Part shown: positions 49,331 through 60,954 of the stretch, one piece after another
How positions within the stretch are numbered: the first letter of the stretch is position 1
Layout of the letters: each line of letters starts with the position of its first letter
Assembly: GCA_003508835.1 (NCBI GenBank)
Contig: PUFA01000203.1
Span: 2,820,501-2,884,500, forward strand
Reading direction: 5' to 3'
DNA from: Eonycteris spelaea
Lineage: Eukaryota; Chordata; Mammalia; Chiroptera; Pteropodidae
DNA length: 64,000 nucleotides
Notes under the pieces: generated by a model
The model's database searches: none
What the model saw: the letters and a program-made list of their open reading frames with translations, nothing else
Told to the model about the DNA's origin: nothing
Position numbers and translations under genes: made by a program

Positions 49331-49473
49331 ATCTGTTAACCACCCATATGTGCCTAACCTCGTCCTAGTTGCTGATGGGGAATAAGAATAAGGCTCAAAG
49401 TGTGCTGTCACGAGGTCTGTTTACATCTCATCTGTAAGATACGTCACATAAAGAATAATAGAGCAAGTAAGAC

Positions 49474-49782
49474 TTAAACTGAACTGTCTCCGACGGTATC
49501 CTGGGAAAACGTATAAGGAGTAAGGCTGGGAGAGACGCGTTTGCAGCTAATAAGCCGGTTCTTCTTGGGAAGCGAAATAGAAATCGAAGTAGCTTTATAG
49601 AGTTGCACATTTGCGCATTCGTCGTTGTACCAATATTTTGCAGAGGCTTGGTTGCCAGCCAACATGCCAACCTTGATCCTGGAAGCACCGTGGAACCCGA
49701 CTGGGGCTCCCTTAATGCCAACAGGTATGTAAAGGCTCTGTGAGCCTTCGTTCCAAGCAATCATCACTCCCTTAAATGTCAA
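49474..49782 (-). other. Unidentified open frame next to an L1 fragment
   Basis: About 100 codons open on the minus strand, extending upstream without a stop for some 20 more. Composition is balanced, not GC-driven, with segments such as WNEGSQSLYIPVGIKG and GNQASAKYWYNDECANVQ. I recognise no family. It could be a decayed processed gene copy or chance. Confidence 0.2.
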
Positions 49783-50149
49783 GGGTTCTGCCGTGGGAGA
49801 TGATGAACAGAGAATACGTTTGGATGTCAGTGAAGACTAGAACCAACGAAAAAGCATGCAGATGGAAAGTAGTGGGGCTTTAGGGAAGCCATGCAGGTGG
49901 AGATGTCTGATGCTGAGCATAATAGAAAAAGTCGAATTCTATATGGATATCTAAGTCTATCTCTATATATATTAATCAGTTAAACAATCTAGGAGACCCC
50001 AATCACACGCCCACAGACGTTGCTTCTCCTTATCAATTATGACCTGTGTATACATATTATTGTGTCATGTCTACCTCATCTCAGGACCTGGGGAATGGTT
50101 TTGGACACTGGTGGAGGGAGGACTTTCTTCTCATAAATACTCCTAGGTC

Positions 50150-51160
50150 TAATTCGCCTTCATCTAATCAATTGCTTTAGTATATATATATACTAAACTC
50201 ATCCCACTTTGAGTTTTCTGTATGTGTGAGGGTTGTAAGTTCTGTGTCCGGATTCATTTTTTTCTTTTCTTTTTGCATGTGATGTCGTTTTTCCAGCACC
50301 ATTTGTTGAAAAGACTACCTTTCTTCCATTGTATTACTTTAGCTCCTTTGTCAAAGATCAGTCAGCTCTCTCCATGGGGCGTATTTCCATTCCACAGGCC
50401 TATCATCTACTCTTTGCCAATAGCAACTGTCTTCATTATGTAGATTTACAATAAACCTTAAAGTTGCTAGTGTCCACCCTATAATTTTGTTTTCACCTTC
50501 AACATTGTGTTGGTCGTTCTGGGTCCTTGCCTTGCCATATAAATTTTAGAATCTGGGTTTTTTGTTTTTTGTTTTTTGTTTTTTTGATATCCACAGAATA
50601 ACTTGCTGCGATTTTGACCAGGATTGCAGTGCATGTTTAGATCGAGCTGGGCAGACCTGACGCCTTGACAATTCTGTGTCTTCACATCCACGAACATGTG
50701 CCATCTCTTCATTTTCTTCATTACAATTGAATTTTGTTTATCAGAGTTTCGTAGCTTTCCCATGTATACCTTCTACATATTTCGTTAGATGTATACGTAA
50801 GCATTTCATTTTGGTAGGTGCTATTATAAATGATGTCGTACTTTTAATTTTAAATCCCTCTTGCTTGCTGCTGGTGGATAGAAAGGCAATCGACTCTTGC
50901 ATATTAACCTTGTATCCTGCACTTCGCTATGTAACTCCTTATTAGTACCAGTTGGGTTTTTTGTTGATTCTTTCAGATTTTCTACACAGATGACCAAGTC
51001 ACCAGTGAATGGCAGTTTATTTCTTCTTCCCCAATCTGTATACCTTCCATTCACTTTTCTCGTCTTAGCGTAGTAGCTAGAACTTCCGGGACCACATTGA
51101 AAGCAAGCAGTGAGAGAGGACATCCGTGCCTTGTACCTGATCTTAGGACAGCTTTGAGCT
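50150..51160 (-). mobile_element. L1 ORF2 remnant, antisense
   Basis: The complement of L1 ORF2 is visible: CCAGCACCATTTGTTGAAAA, GCTCCTTTGTCAAAGATCAG and the ACATTGAAAGCAAGCAGTGA-type segment near 51095. There are no intact frames. Confidence 0.8.
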
Positions 51161-51369
51161 TCTCACCCAGTTAATTTTGTATTCTTCCATTCTTTAATGG
51201 TGATTTCTACTACTTAGAATTTATTTTTTCCCCACATTTAACACATACATTACATGAGTCCACATTTTCTTGATATATTATAGATTTTTATGTTATTCTT
51301 AAAAATTTCTCCTGGTACAATTAACTAGCTAGTACATTTTTAGGGCGTTGATTGCATTTGTAGTTTTAT

Positions 51370-51480
51370 GACTGCGTATATTTCACAAAACTCATTGAAT
51401 TGTATGTTGAAAATTAGTGAATTTTATGGTGCATAAATTGCACAGCAATAAAATTGATTTTAAAATTTAAAAAATAAGGA
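51370..51480 (+). mobile_element. L1 3' end
   Basis: AAATTGCACAGCAATAAAAT preceded by TGAATTTTATGGTG, the typical end of an old mammalian L1M element, with an A-rich tail. Confidence 0.7.
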
Positions 51481-51497
51481 CTTACTCATGTATATGG

Positions 51498-51500
<3 letters not shown>

Positions 51501-51544
<44 letters not shown>

Positions 51545-51560
51545 TGCGCGCATGCGCGCA
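51501..51560. repeat. (GT)n/(GC) microsatellite
   Basis: About 20 GT units passing into GCGC and CATGCGCG alternation, a Z-DNA-prone tract. Confidence 0.95.
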
Positions 51561-51915
51561 TGCACGTCTGTTTAAACTGAAGGAGGTGTCAAGTGGAGAC
51601 TGAAGAGGGGAAGGGTGGGAACGGGGAGCACAGGCGAGGGGGGACGAGGGGGGAAAGGAGGGGCCTCCTGTCTCCTGGCCACGCCTGGGGGCAGGGTGAG
51701 ACAGCCGAAGGGACCCGGGAGGTAAGAGAGAAAACAAAGACTTAGAGAGAAACGGAGACTGACGAAGACACAGGTGTATCTCTCCCGACCCCTGACTCTG
51801 TCCTCTCTGCGCTGAGGCCTCTGCAGCCACCAGCAGAGGAGAGAAGAGAACGGAAGAGCGGCGACGCGGACAGGAAACGAAATCGGTCTGTGCCAAGCTC
51901 GTGAGCAGCTTCGTG

Positions 51916-51921
51916 TTTATT
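51916..51921 (-). terminator. LCE1: LCE gene E polyadenylation signal
   Basis: AATAAA (AACAATAAACACG) on the minus strand about 223 bases after the stop. Confidence 0.75.
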
Positions 51922-52143
51922 GTTTCAGTTCAAGCAGCAGGGCGCAGGGGGACGCGGGCTCTGTGGCTCGGCGTGCCCGGGGCAGCCACGGATGGAGGGA
52001 AGAAGGTCAGTGACGGAAATTTAGAGAGAGGTTTCGGGCTTCCGGACACCAGGGTAGAGGGGTCTTCTGGGGCACGCTCCAGGTCTGCGGGACCCCCTCT
52101 GCTGTGCAGGGAGCGCCGGGGGACGAGGAGGGCGGGGTCCACG

Positions 52144-52538
52144 TCAGCAGCAGCCTCCAGAGGCCTGGCCGCTGCTTCCGCCGCAGCAGCCGGAGCCCCC
52201 CGAGCTGCAGCAGCCGGAGCCCCCCGAGGGCTGGCTGCAGCACTCAGAGCTCTGGTGGCGGCGGCGGCGGAACCGGCGGGGCTTGTGGTGGCTCAGGCAG
52301 CAGCCGCCACCCCCTGAGCTGCAGCAGCCGCCGCCCCCGGAGCTACAGCAGCCGCCGCCCCCAGACCCCAGGCCACAGCAGCCCCAGAGCTGACATTGCA
52401 GCAGGAGGAGACTGGAGGGCATGCTGGGGGGCACTTTGGGGGGCACTCTCGGGGGCACTTGGGGACACACTGGGGGACGCACTTGGGGGCGCACTTCGGT
52501 GGGGGCTGGCACTGCTGCTGGTTCTGCTGGCAGGACAT
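52144..52538 (-). CDS. LCE1: LCE1-type late cornified envelope protein, gene E (one 1-base loss)
   Basis: The start frame reads [20 protein letters not shown] and continues through the Pro-Lys-Cys repeats to NVSSG. It is lost at a run of four C (52382-52385) where the paralogues have five. The next frame gives [53 protein letters not shown] and SGQASGGCC, with TGA at 52144-52146. The restored length is 131 residues. It lies outside the palindrome and has only gene-level similarity to genes A-D. The acceptor CTCTCCGCAG ends at 52573. Confidence 0.92.
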
Positions 52539-53533
52539 CTCGGCGGGAGGGTGAGCAGGAGGGCGTCAGGAGCTGCGGAGAGTCAGATGCACCGTCAGCC
52601 CCGCACACAGGCCACCCCGCCTCTCCTGCTCTCCTTGCACCCCTTACACTCTCCAGTGGCTCCCCACTTCGCTAGACTCCTCGTACCCCTGCTTCGCCTG
52701 TCTGGGCTTCAGCACAGCCTTGTGAGTCAGACAAGAACCTTCTTCTATTGTGCGGAAAGTAGCTAAGAGCAAAGGACGCTGCAAAACTCGTCCAAGAGTC
52801 CAGGGTCCCCTAAGTGGAGAGGGAACGGATCCCAGCCACGCCCTCCAAATCCAGGGGCAACTTCCACGATGTCTTTACTCTGGAGGCCAGGCAAGGACCT
52901 TGGAGAGCGCCCCTCAGCAAGCTCCCCTGACCGTGCGTGCGGAGGGCAGTGAAGCTCCCAGGAACTGCAACCTGAGACCTGAACCCCAGCCCCCTGACCT
53001 CGTTTGGGAGCTCAGGTCTCCTCCCCCCTCCTCCACCTGCTCAAGCTGATGGGGCACCCCGTCATCCTCAGGCTTGGCGTGTCCCAATCAACGTGGGAGG
53101 GTCATAGCACATTCCCAGGGCCCTGGTATGGAGTTCGATGAGCCCGAAGGAGCGTGAGGTCCCTGTCGATGGTCCCTGCTCCTCCCCTGGGAGAGGGAGC
53201 AGAGCTGTGCTCTCTCCTGACACCTGTCCAAGGGGAACTCGGTGCCCTGTGCTCCCGCGTCCCCGTCCTGAGAAGTCCACTCCACTGTGGATCAGCTTGT
53301 TGTCTCCAGCGCCCAAGGCTCAGCCATCTGGTTCTTCTCCCTACGTCCCCACCTGCTGCCAGATGCCTCCCCTCCCCCTCCCCCAGCCTTCCTGAGCCCT
53401 CCTCTGGCCAAGTGGCCTCCCCCTGCCCGAAGACCACCCCCCCCCACACACACACAATCACCTGCCCTCCTGCCCCGGTCTGGGCGTCCCTCTGTGGGAG
53501 GAAGGCCCTGCCTCGGTTCCAGGGGACACTTAC

Positions 53534-53735
53534 CGGGTGCACAAGCAGCTCAGGGTCTGTCACCACCTCGGGAGGGAGTGGATGGAGGTGCCCTGGCCCC
53601 GGGGCCCTTTTATCCTGGCCGTGGGCTCTGCTCAGCAGGTGAGACAGGCCCTGGGCATGAGAGGACCGCCCCCTGCCACCCACATGGGTCCTGTGACAGG
53701 CGATGACTGGCAGCTCCTCCCGCCTCTCTCTAGGG
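53534..53735 (-). promoter_or_regulatory. LCE1: LCE gene E promoter and non-coding exon 1
   Basis: Minus-strand ATAAAAGG at 53606-53613. Exon 1 ends at 53534 with donor GTAAGTG (53527-53533). The shared LCE upstream block is at about 53650-53735. The intron is about 950 bases, longer than in genes A-D. Confidence 0.8.
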
Positions 53736-56700
53736 GCCCAGGGCTTCCTAGGAATGAGGAGTGGGAGGCTGGGGAACTCACTTGCCCCTCCCGCCTCCCG
53801 TCCGGGAAGTCCCAGCCCCAAGGCCTTCTGGCTCCTGGTTTTGGGCCGTGGGCCCCAACGCCTTTCTTCCCTTCTTCTGGCTGATGTAAACTCATCGGCC
53901 TTGACAGCCTTTTCTGGGCTATAACTGAGAGATGTGTTCACGTTTCTCTATCATGTGCAAGGCGCCCAGCCAGGCTAGCAGAGGCCAGCAAAGCTCACCC
54001 ACTCTGTCCGGCCTGCAGGCCAAGAGGGCTGCTTCCTGTTCCAACGTTTGCGAGGGAAAATCAGACAGACCCAGAAAACAGTGCCGGTCCTGCCCTGGGA
54101 GCTGTGTGTCCTCGTGAAAGTTCCCTAATTTGACTCAGTTTTAGTTTTGTTTGTTTATTTGTTTTCTCTAGTATAAAGTGTGAATAGCGGTAAGACCATC
54201 TCACAGGGACATTGTGCCAGTCAGTAAGAAGAAAGAAAGACAGAGCCCGGTGGACGACTGGTAACGTGGGAGACCCTCGAATAATAAGACGCCTATATAG
54301 TCATTCAAAAAGGAAAAATAGATATCATTTTAAAGTCACAGCTTCTTTGAAAGGAGGATAAATCTGGATTTTTCCCCCAAATTATTTACTGTAAAAAATC
54401 GGGGGGCTCTTTTGTTCTGTTAAACATCTCGATGCATGTGACCATGAAAGTGCCACCAGGAAAGGGGTTTGGAGGCGCAGGGGGTGGGGGTAGGGAGCTG
54501 CCTGCGCTGTCCTCAGCTAAGCCAGGGGCCATGTGGCAGCAGAGTCTCCACGTGGGCCCCAGACACCTGACCGGTGGGGGGCGGGGCTGGCGGCGGAGCG
54601 ATCCCTCCGGCTCCTTAAACCCCGCATGATGTGAACCACACTTTTCAGCACCGTTTCCTCTGCTCGACCAGTTTGTCCGCCCCTGTATTTTCAGGGAATG
54701 AAGGGCACGGCCAGGTGTCCCCGTCTGGTCAGGCTGGTGTACAACGGCACGGTGACGGTTCCCCAAAACGAACTAATTCATTCATAAGGAGAAGGCAGGC
54801 ACGTTGGAGCCGGAAGAAGCCTATGAAGAAAGAGCCTCTCTTTCTTGTCCAGGGTAGAAATGTTGGGGGCGGGGGGAGAGTCTAAATCCCCCAGAAGCTG
54901 GAGATTATCGAGGATTTAAGAAGTCACCAGAGGAAGAATGAAGCCAGTTAGCATGCAGGTGCAAGATGCAGCTATGTGTTTGTGCGTATGATTTGGGGTG
55001 TAATGAAGAGAGACTAAGCGTGCGCGTGTTTACATAGACATTACGTGTGTTGACAGTTCTTGCGTGTGTAGGCACCTTGGTGGCTGTTCCATGCTCTCAC
55101 CATCCTGCTTTCCCCCTCTCTCTCTTCTTCATTTGGATTCTTCTAGAAATAATTACCTACGTCTATTTAATCGGGTGACCGTACGTCCCAGTTTGCCACG
55201 GACGGTTTTGGATGATGCCTTTTGTCCCAACACAAATAGATGGCCCTAAACATTCTTTTCGACTGTGTTCCAGTTTGGATAATTTATACAGCCTCGCTAC
55301 CGTTCAGTGAAATCTTCCCAAGCGCCTTCACTGAACCAGGGTAAAACCCAGACTCCTCGCCCTGGCACTCAAACGGCTACGCAGCATGAACCTCTTCCGT
55401 TTCTAGGGGGTCTCCTTCTCCTAACTCCTTCTCTTAAGCCCGACTGGCCCGTTCGCTCTGCCTTGATCGGCTCCCCTCCTTGCCTGCTTCCTTCGTGTGA
55501 CCCATCTCTGGAATGAGACCGAACGCTTCTCGAGGGCAGAGCCTGCGCGCAACGTGTTCGATCCCCTCGTCAGATCCGCACGAGGTCCGGTCGCCAGCGT
55601 TTCATCGCACCTGAGAACTGGCAAATAGCTCTTGCGTGTGAGTTAGGCTTCAGATGAGTCTGACGTGAGGACGTGCGATGCGCAGTGCTAAGTGCTGGCC
55701 GCGTCATCCTGCAGGGATCTCCTCTGGATCACGCAGGTTGTCCCGAAGGGCTCAGGTATGGGAGGAGCGGTCAGGATAGTGACTCTCTGGCTCACTCAGG
55801 TGGAACGACTCAGAAACCCAGCTTGCGGATTCCTGGGACCGGGCTGAGAGGCGACTGGGTCACGCATCTGCCTCCGGGCAGGGCGGTACCTGACTTCAGG
55901 GTAGGTGATGCTTGATGCGTTAGCAACAAGGTTGTAATATCTTCAGGACTGCTTTCTAAGCCTTGGTAGTAGATGGCAATGGCAATTGATAACGTCTCAA
56001 TAGAAAAAATGTTTCATGACAAGGGGTTGGTTTTCTTGGTTTTCTGAGGTTCCTTACTTGTCAAGAACGAGAGAAAACACTGCTGTGTTCCATGGGAAGT
56101 CATTAAAATGGTGTGAATTTCACTGTCCCCTACACCCTGCAGCCCCTTCCAGAGACGGAGCCTCATCAAAAGAAATATTATAATACAAAAAAATGTATAT
56201 TGCATTATAAATTTTTTCAAAAACACACTTTAAAATTATTAGGAAAAAATTTTATTATTCCTAATTTGAGAAAGAAATTGAGTGAAAAAAGAGAAGGAAA
56301 TATAAAAGAAAGAAATGATATATGTGTATATTAAAAGTTAAATATTTATATTAGCAAATAGCACTGTAAACAAGACAGGAAGAAAAGCGATCAGTTGGGA
56401 GAAATTATAACACATTTACTGGGAATACAGAAAAACAGCTCTCACACATCAGTAGGAAGTACTCACGCACACTAATAAAAAGGACAAGAAAAGGACATGA
56501 GCAGGCAATGCACATCCCAGAAAAGAAATACAGTGGCCCCCCCAAAAAAAAACCCAATTGAAAATATGTTCAATTTTATTATTCATCAAAGAATGAAAAA
56601 TCAAAAAGAAATGTGTTGTCTTCTTATGGTTCAGTGTTTATTCACTTTATACATCAAAGCAGATGGGCACAGACTGAGTGCTTCACAACAACTCAGTGTC

Positions 56701-58678
56701 GGAGGGCGTACATGGATGCGGACACTCATGGTGCATCGGTTTGAAAATAAATTTGCATGATTGTTACATATGGTAATGCAATGATTCATTCATTCAATGC
56801 ATACTTTATGACGTGTAAATGAATCGAAATGTACCACGAGCATTTTCCAGCATTTGAAGATCTAGGAATTTAGCCTAAGGAGGAACGGGAAAGATAAGAA
56901 GAGAATATAGGTATAAGAACATTCCCTGCGGTTAATTACAACAATAAGAACAGCAAGTTTTCAGACCCAAGATCAATAGTCTCATACTTTGAAAATAGCA
57001 GTTGGAAGATAAAAGAAATGTAAAGATGCTTTAAAAAAAAAAAGCACAATACATATTATGTAGTAATGCGTATTTTTAAATGAACAAGACATTTATATGT
57101 ACAAAGCGTTAAAACTTTATTGAAAGATACCAAAGAAGATCTATTTCCATTAAGATGGAAATCCAAGCTGCCCCCTACCCCCACCCGGGTGTCACATACA
57201 CTTAAGACCATGCCAGGCGAAACTCCAATGTCGCACTTTGCGTTGCTTGGTTTTCTCTTGGCTTGGTGGACCGTGGCAAGCTCATTCTAAAAGTTACGTG
57301 GCGGAACACGCAGTTGGGGTAGCATGACTGCTTATATAGCTAGAGTAATGAAAGGTAGTGGGTGACCTCACAGGGCTCCAGGCCCTGGCAACGGGCCGGA
57401 ATCGTGGGCCTGGTTTTAGATATGTGCAAATATGCAGACAGGAAATGATGACCGTTTTGTGATGGCCAGATGGTGACCTATATGGTGGAAATAAAATTTA
57501 CATAAATATATAGGAATATAAGTTTCTGGAAAATATAAGGAAAATATAGGAAAATACTCTTAATAAATAGCGATAAAACTTTCTTGAACGAAGCACCAAA
57601 ACCGCAAATTATAAAGCAAAAAATGCAAAAATCGGGCTATGTTCATCACCCTGAGTGGCCGCCGTTGTGTGCGCGCATGTGTGCGTGTGTGTGTGTGTGT
57701 GTCTGTGACTCGCGATCCCATTTGTTCTCTCTTTGTGACAAGAGAAACAGTTCGAGGTCCATTTCCGGACGTGACCTTAACGTTGTGCTTGTAACGTGTG
57801 GTCTGCGTTTTTGACCCATGAGTTTCAGGGGGCGGTTCTGGAATCGTGGCTGAAGGGGGAGCATGGCAAAGTCGTTGGGAGAAGAGGGAGAGAGTGAGCG
57901 GACCAGCAGGAAGGGAGTGTGGCTGAGAGGGCTAACATGTCACCCAGCTGGGTCAGGGGCTGATGACCGGGCCACTGTCACTCAGCCGCAGGCCCGCCCT
58001 TCAGTGTCGCCTTTCTGAGGTTGGGGCTGGGACTCTGCAGGCCGCCTTCCCCTTGGCCCCTGGCCTCCCGCGGGTCACTGCCAACAGGGCAGCTAGAGCG
58101 AGATTAAAAGACTGGCCGAGAGGCCAGGGCCAAGCGCCCTCCTGTCTGCTTCCCATGTCCCTCACCCAGTGGTGGCATCTGCCCCAGGACCCGCGCTGGG
58201 CTCCGCTGTGCGGCGTCCCCGGCTCTCACAGGGCCAGGCCGTGGTGCCCCCTCCTCGGGAGCCGAGCGCTAACGCCACGGGACCCCCCGCCCGCAAGGCT
58301 CTGGTTTTTAATGATTCCAGCATCTCTCCCACTTGCAAGGTGGTTAAGCCGCTGAGGTTTCTACCTCCGTGAACATTCATCTGCCTTCTCGGCCTTTTCA
58401 GGCCTCTGATACCAAGCTAGCAATTCTTTAGGTAAAGTTCCCGTTAAGGGAGGCACCATGATTTCTGTTTCCTGACCTGGGCTCACAGGGGGACCGGTGT
58501 CAGCTCTAATGACGACCAGGAACGGAACTGTCCTTGTGAGGACTCTGGGAGTCTCGAGAGCAAGCAATGCTGGTCATGGGCCCCGTGACAGGGACAGAGC
58601 TGAGACCGGCCATGCTCAGCTTCCCGGCGCATTCACACTCAGAGAGAACATTCTAGAAGCGGATGCAGGTCGGATTGC
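53736..58678. other. Intergenic between LCE genes E and F
   Basis: No gene recognised. Mixed DNA to 55,900, an AT-rich L1/HAL1-like stretch at 56,000-57,600, a (GT)n at about 57680-57702, and GC-rich DNA at 57,900-58,400. Confidence 0.45.
56340..57000 (+). mobile_element. Old L1/HAL1-type remnant
   Basis: AAAAGGACATGAGCAGGCAA, the GAAAATATGTTCAATTTTAT segment and GAATGAAAAATCAAAAAG follow the order of an L1 3' region. It is heavily diverged. Confidence 0.6.
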
Positions 58679-58684
58679 TTTATT
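58679..58684 (-). terminator. LCE1: LCE gene F polyadenylation signal
   Basis: AATAAA (AAACAATAAAGC) on the minus strand about 250 bases after the stop. Confidence 0.75.
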
Positions 58685-58932
58685 GTTTCGCTCCAGGTGG
58701 GGAATAAGAATTACTCTCTGCGGTTCCAGGGGCAGGCTGCAGAGTTGGGTCAGAGGTCAGAAGATGACTTTTTAAGAGAGGACACAGAGTTCTACATTCC
58801 AGGTCAGAAGAATCTTCTAGAAAAGAATTTGGAGTCTTCACGAAAATGTCTCAGGAACACAGGCAGGCCCGAGGAGGACGACGGTGCCCCTTCAGCGCTT
58901 CTAATTCTGCTCCTCCTGGCCCGGGGTCCACG

Positions 58933-59320
58933 TCAGCAGCAGCCTCCAGAGGCCTGGCCGCTGCCCCCGCCACAGCAGCCGGAGCCCCCGCCGCAGCAGC
59001 CGGAGCCCCCGAGGGCTGGCTGCAGCACTCAGAGCTCTGGTGGCGGCGGCGGTGGGACCGGCGGGGCCTGTGGTGGCTCAGGCAGCAGCCGCCACCCCCC
59101 GAGCTGCAGCAGCCGCCGCCCCCGGAGCTACAGCAGCCGCCGCCCCAGACCCCAGGCCACAGCAGCCCCCAGAGCTGACATTGCAGCAGGAGGAGACTGG
59201 GGGCACTTTGGGGGACACTTTGGGGGGCACTTCGGGGGCACTTGGGGACACACTGGGGACGCACTTGGGGGCGCACTTCGGTGGGGGCTGGCACTGCTGC
59301 TGGTTCTGCTGGCAGGACAT
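58933..59320 (-). CDS. LCE1: LCE1-type late cornified envelope protein, gene F (five 1-base losses)
   Basis: The most interrupted copy. It starts [20 protein letters not shown]; single bases are missing at 59255-59258, 59234-59238, about 59199-59203, 59143-59146 and 59006-59010, all in G/C runs compared with the sister genes. After the third loss the original frame returns and gives [15 protein letters not shown]. Other frames supply [30 protein letters not shown] and the end SGQASGGCC, with TGA at 58933-58935. Five added bases give 130 residues. The acceptor CTCTCCGCAG ends at 59355; promoter, exon 1 and AATAAA are intact, so degeneration is not obvious outside the runs. Confidence 0.88.
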
Positions 59321-59799
59321 CTCGGCGGGAGGGTGAGCAGGAGGGCGTCAGGAGCTGCGGAGAGTCAGACGCACCGTCAGCCCCGCACACAGGCCACCCC
59401 GCCCTCCCTGTCCCCACCCGGCTTCGTTTCCAGCTCCTTATTTTGAAGTCATGAGATCAGACACGGGACGGCTCTGATATTTCCATCGCTCTGACTAGCT
59501 TCCCATGTGCTTTCTGTCACAGTTCCCCTTCAAGCCTCGTTCGGAAGGTTATAGAGCAACATCACCTCCAAATACGTAAGGCGGTCGATGCCGTTTACGT
59601 CCCCAGTGTGAAAGGACAGGCCAGGCAATAAATTGGCAGCAGGTCAGCGGTCATTCTAGCCCATCACCGAGAACTTTGAAAATGTCCAGTGAAGGACCAT
59701 TGTAGAGCTGAATGTCTCTTTAAGGCAAAAGCAAACCCGTTCTCTCTTGGAAGGATTTCTGACATGTTTTGGTTTTGCAGAATGCAGGGCTCTACACTG

Positions 59800-59900
59800 C
59801 ACAGTGCCTTGGGGTCAATTTATCCCAACCGATTCAATTTATAAACGAGGAAACAAACCCAGAGTGGTGAATTCGCTGGCCCAGGGCTATCCACTAGCAT
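59800..59900 (+). mobile_element. MIR-like SINE remnant
   Basis: ATAAACGAGGAAACAAACCC and GCTGGCCCAGGGCTATCCAC follow the MIR core (GAGGAAACTGAGGC...TTGCCCAAGGTCA). Confidence 0.55.
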
Positions 59901-60390
59901 ATGACGGTGCCATCCCCAGCCCGCCCCACACCCTGTCCTTTACGGCCCTGCCCCCGGGTGTGCCACAGGGCTCCCCGCTGAGGCTCTTGCTGGAGTTCAG
60001 ACAGACGCCCAGATGTCTGCGGTTCTCTCTTCTGTCAAGGCCCCGGTCCTCAGCACTGTTTCTGCTGCTGGGAATGGCTGTGTTTAAGCCTCTCCAGCAT
60101 AACCTCGTGGTCAGTGTTTTAACGCCCTCAAACCAGAGAAACACACCCAGCAACGGGAAGCAAGCTGGTTTCTCCAAAACTCTGACACCAGCCACACAAA
60201 TTGTCCCGGTTACTTGCGGTCTCTCTCACCCACCGCCCCCGAGCCCACCTCCTTCAGATCTCCTGGGCCCTCGTCCTTGCTGACCACAACTCCAGCCCCC
60301 CCCCCAGGTCCTGCCTTGCCTGCCCGCCTGCCCGGGTCTGGGCGTCCCTCTGTGGGGGACGGCCCTGCCCCGGTCCCAGGGGACACTTAC

Positions 60391-60595
60391 CGGGGGCACA
60401 AGCAGCACAGGGTCTGTCACCACCTCGGGAGGGAGTGGATGGAGGTGCCCTGGCCCCGGGGCCCTTTTATCCTGGCCATGGGCAGGTGACAGACAGGTGA
60501 GACAGGGCCTGGGCATGAGAGGACCGTCCCCTGCCACCCACATGGGTCCTGTGACAGGCGATGACTGGCAGCTCCTCCCGCCCCCCTCTAGGGGG
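60391..60595 (-). promoter_or_regulatory. LCE1: LCE gene F promoter and non-coding exon 1
   Basis: Minus-strand ATAAAAGG at 60463-60470. Exon 1 ends at 60391 with donor GTAAGTG (60384-60390). The shared upstream block is at about 60505-60595. The intron is about 1 kb. Confidence 0.8.
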
Positions 60596-60924
60596 CCCGG
60601 GCAGCTGCTCCTGGACTAGGTAGGACAGGACCTGCCTAACATAGGGACTGCGGTAGGTGGCAGCGGACCTCCCCATCCCCTGAGGCCTCTGTTGCTCTAT
60701 TTTCCATGAACGATGGTGAACTTGAACTTGAAGAAATCATTCCAACTGAGGAGAGGGAGGCACCATAGAATAAAATAAACAGATGATTAATTATCTGTTG
60801 AGTAACAGCCTACAGTCTAACACAGTATTTGGAGTCCCAGAAGGAGAGGAACGGAGGAGGAAATATATTTTTTAATGTTGTTCACAAATTTCCCAATTTA
60901 ATGAAAACCATCAACCCATGAGAC

Positions 60925-60954
60925 CAAATAAATAAATAAATAAATAAACAAACA
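60925..60954. repeat. (AAAT)n microsatellite
   Basis: Six AAAT units ending in AAAC units; possibly the tail of an old retroposon. Confidence 0.9.

Larger units (their letters stand above)
46773..51915. other. Intergenic between LCE genes D and E
   Basis: L1-rich and AT-rich. No LCE gene here. One unexplained open frame (49474-49782, minus) is listed separately. Confidence 0.5.

Noticed and set aside
30368..59320. Calling the six LCE1 copies pseudogenes
   Set aside because: Lesions are almost all one-base losses in G/C runs, while motifs, splice sites, promoters and poly(A) signals are intact; sequencing error is more likely.
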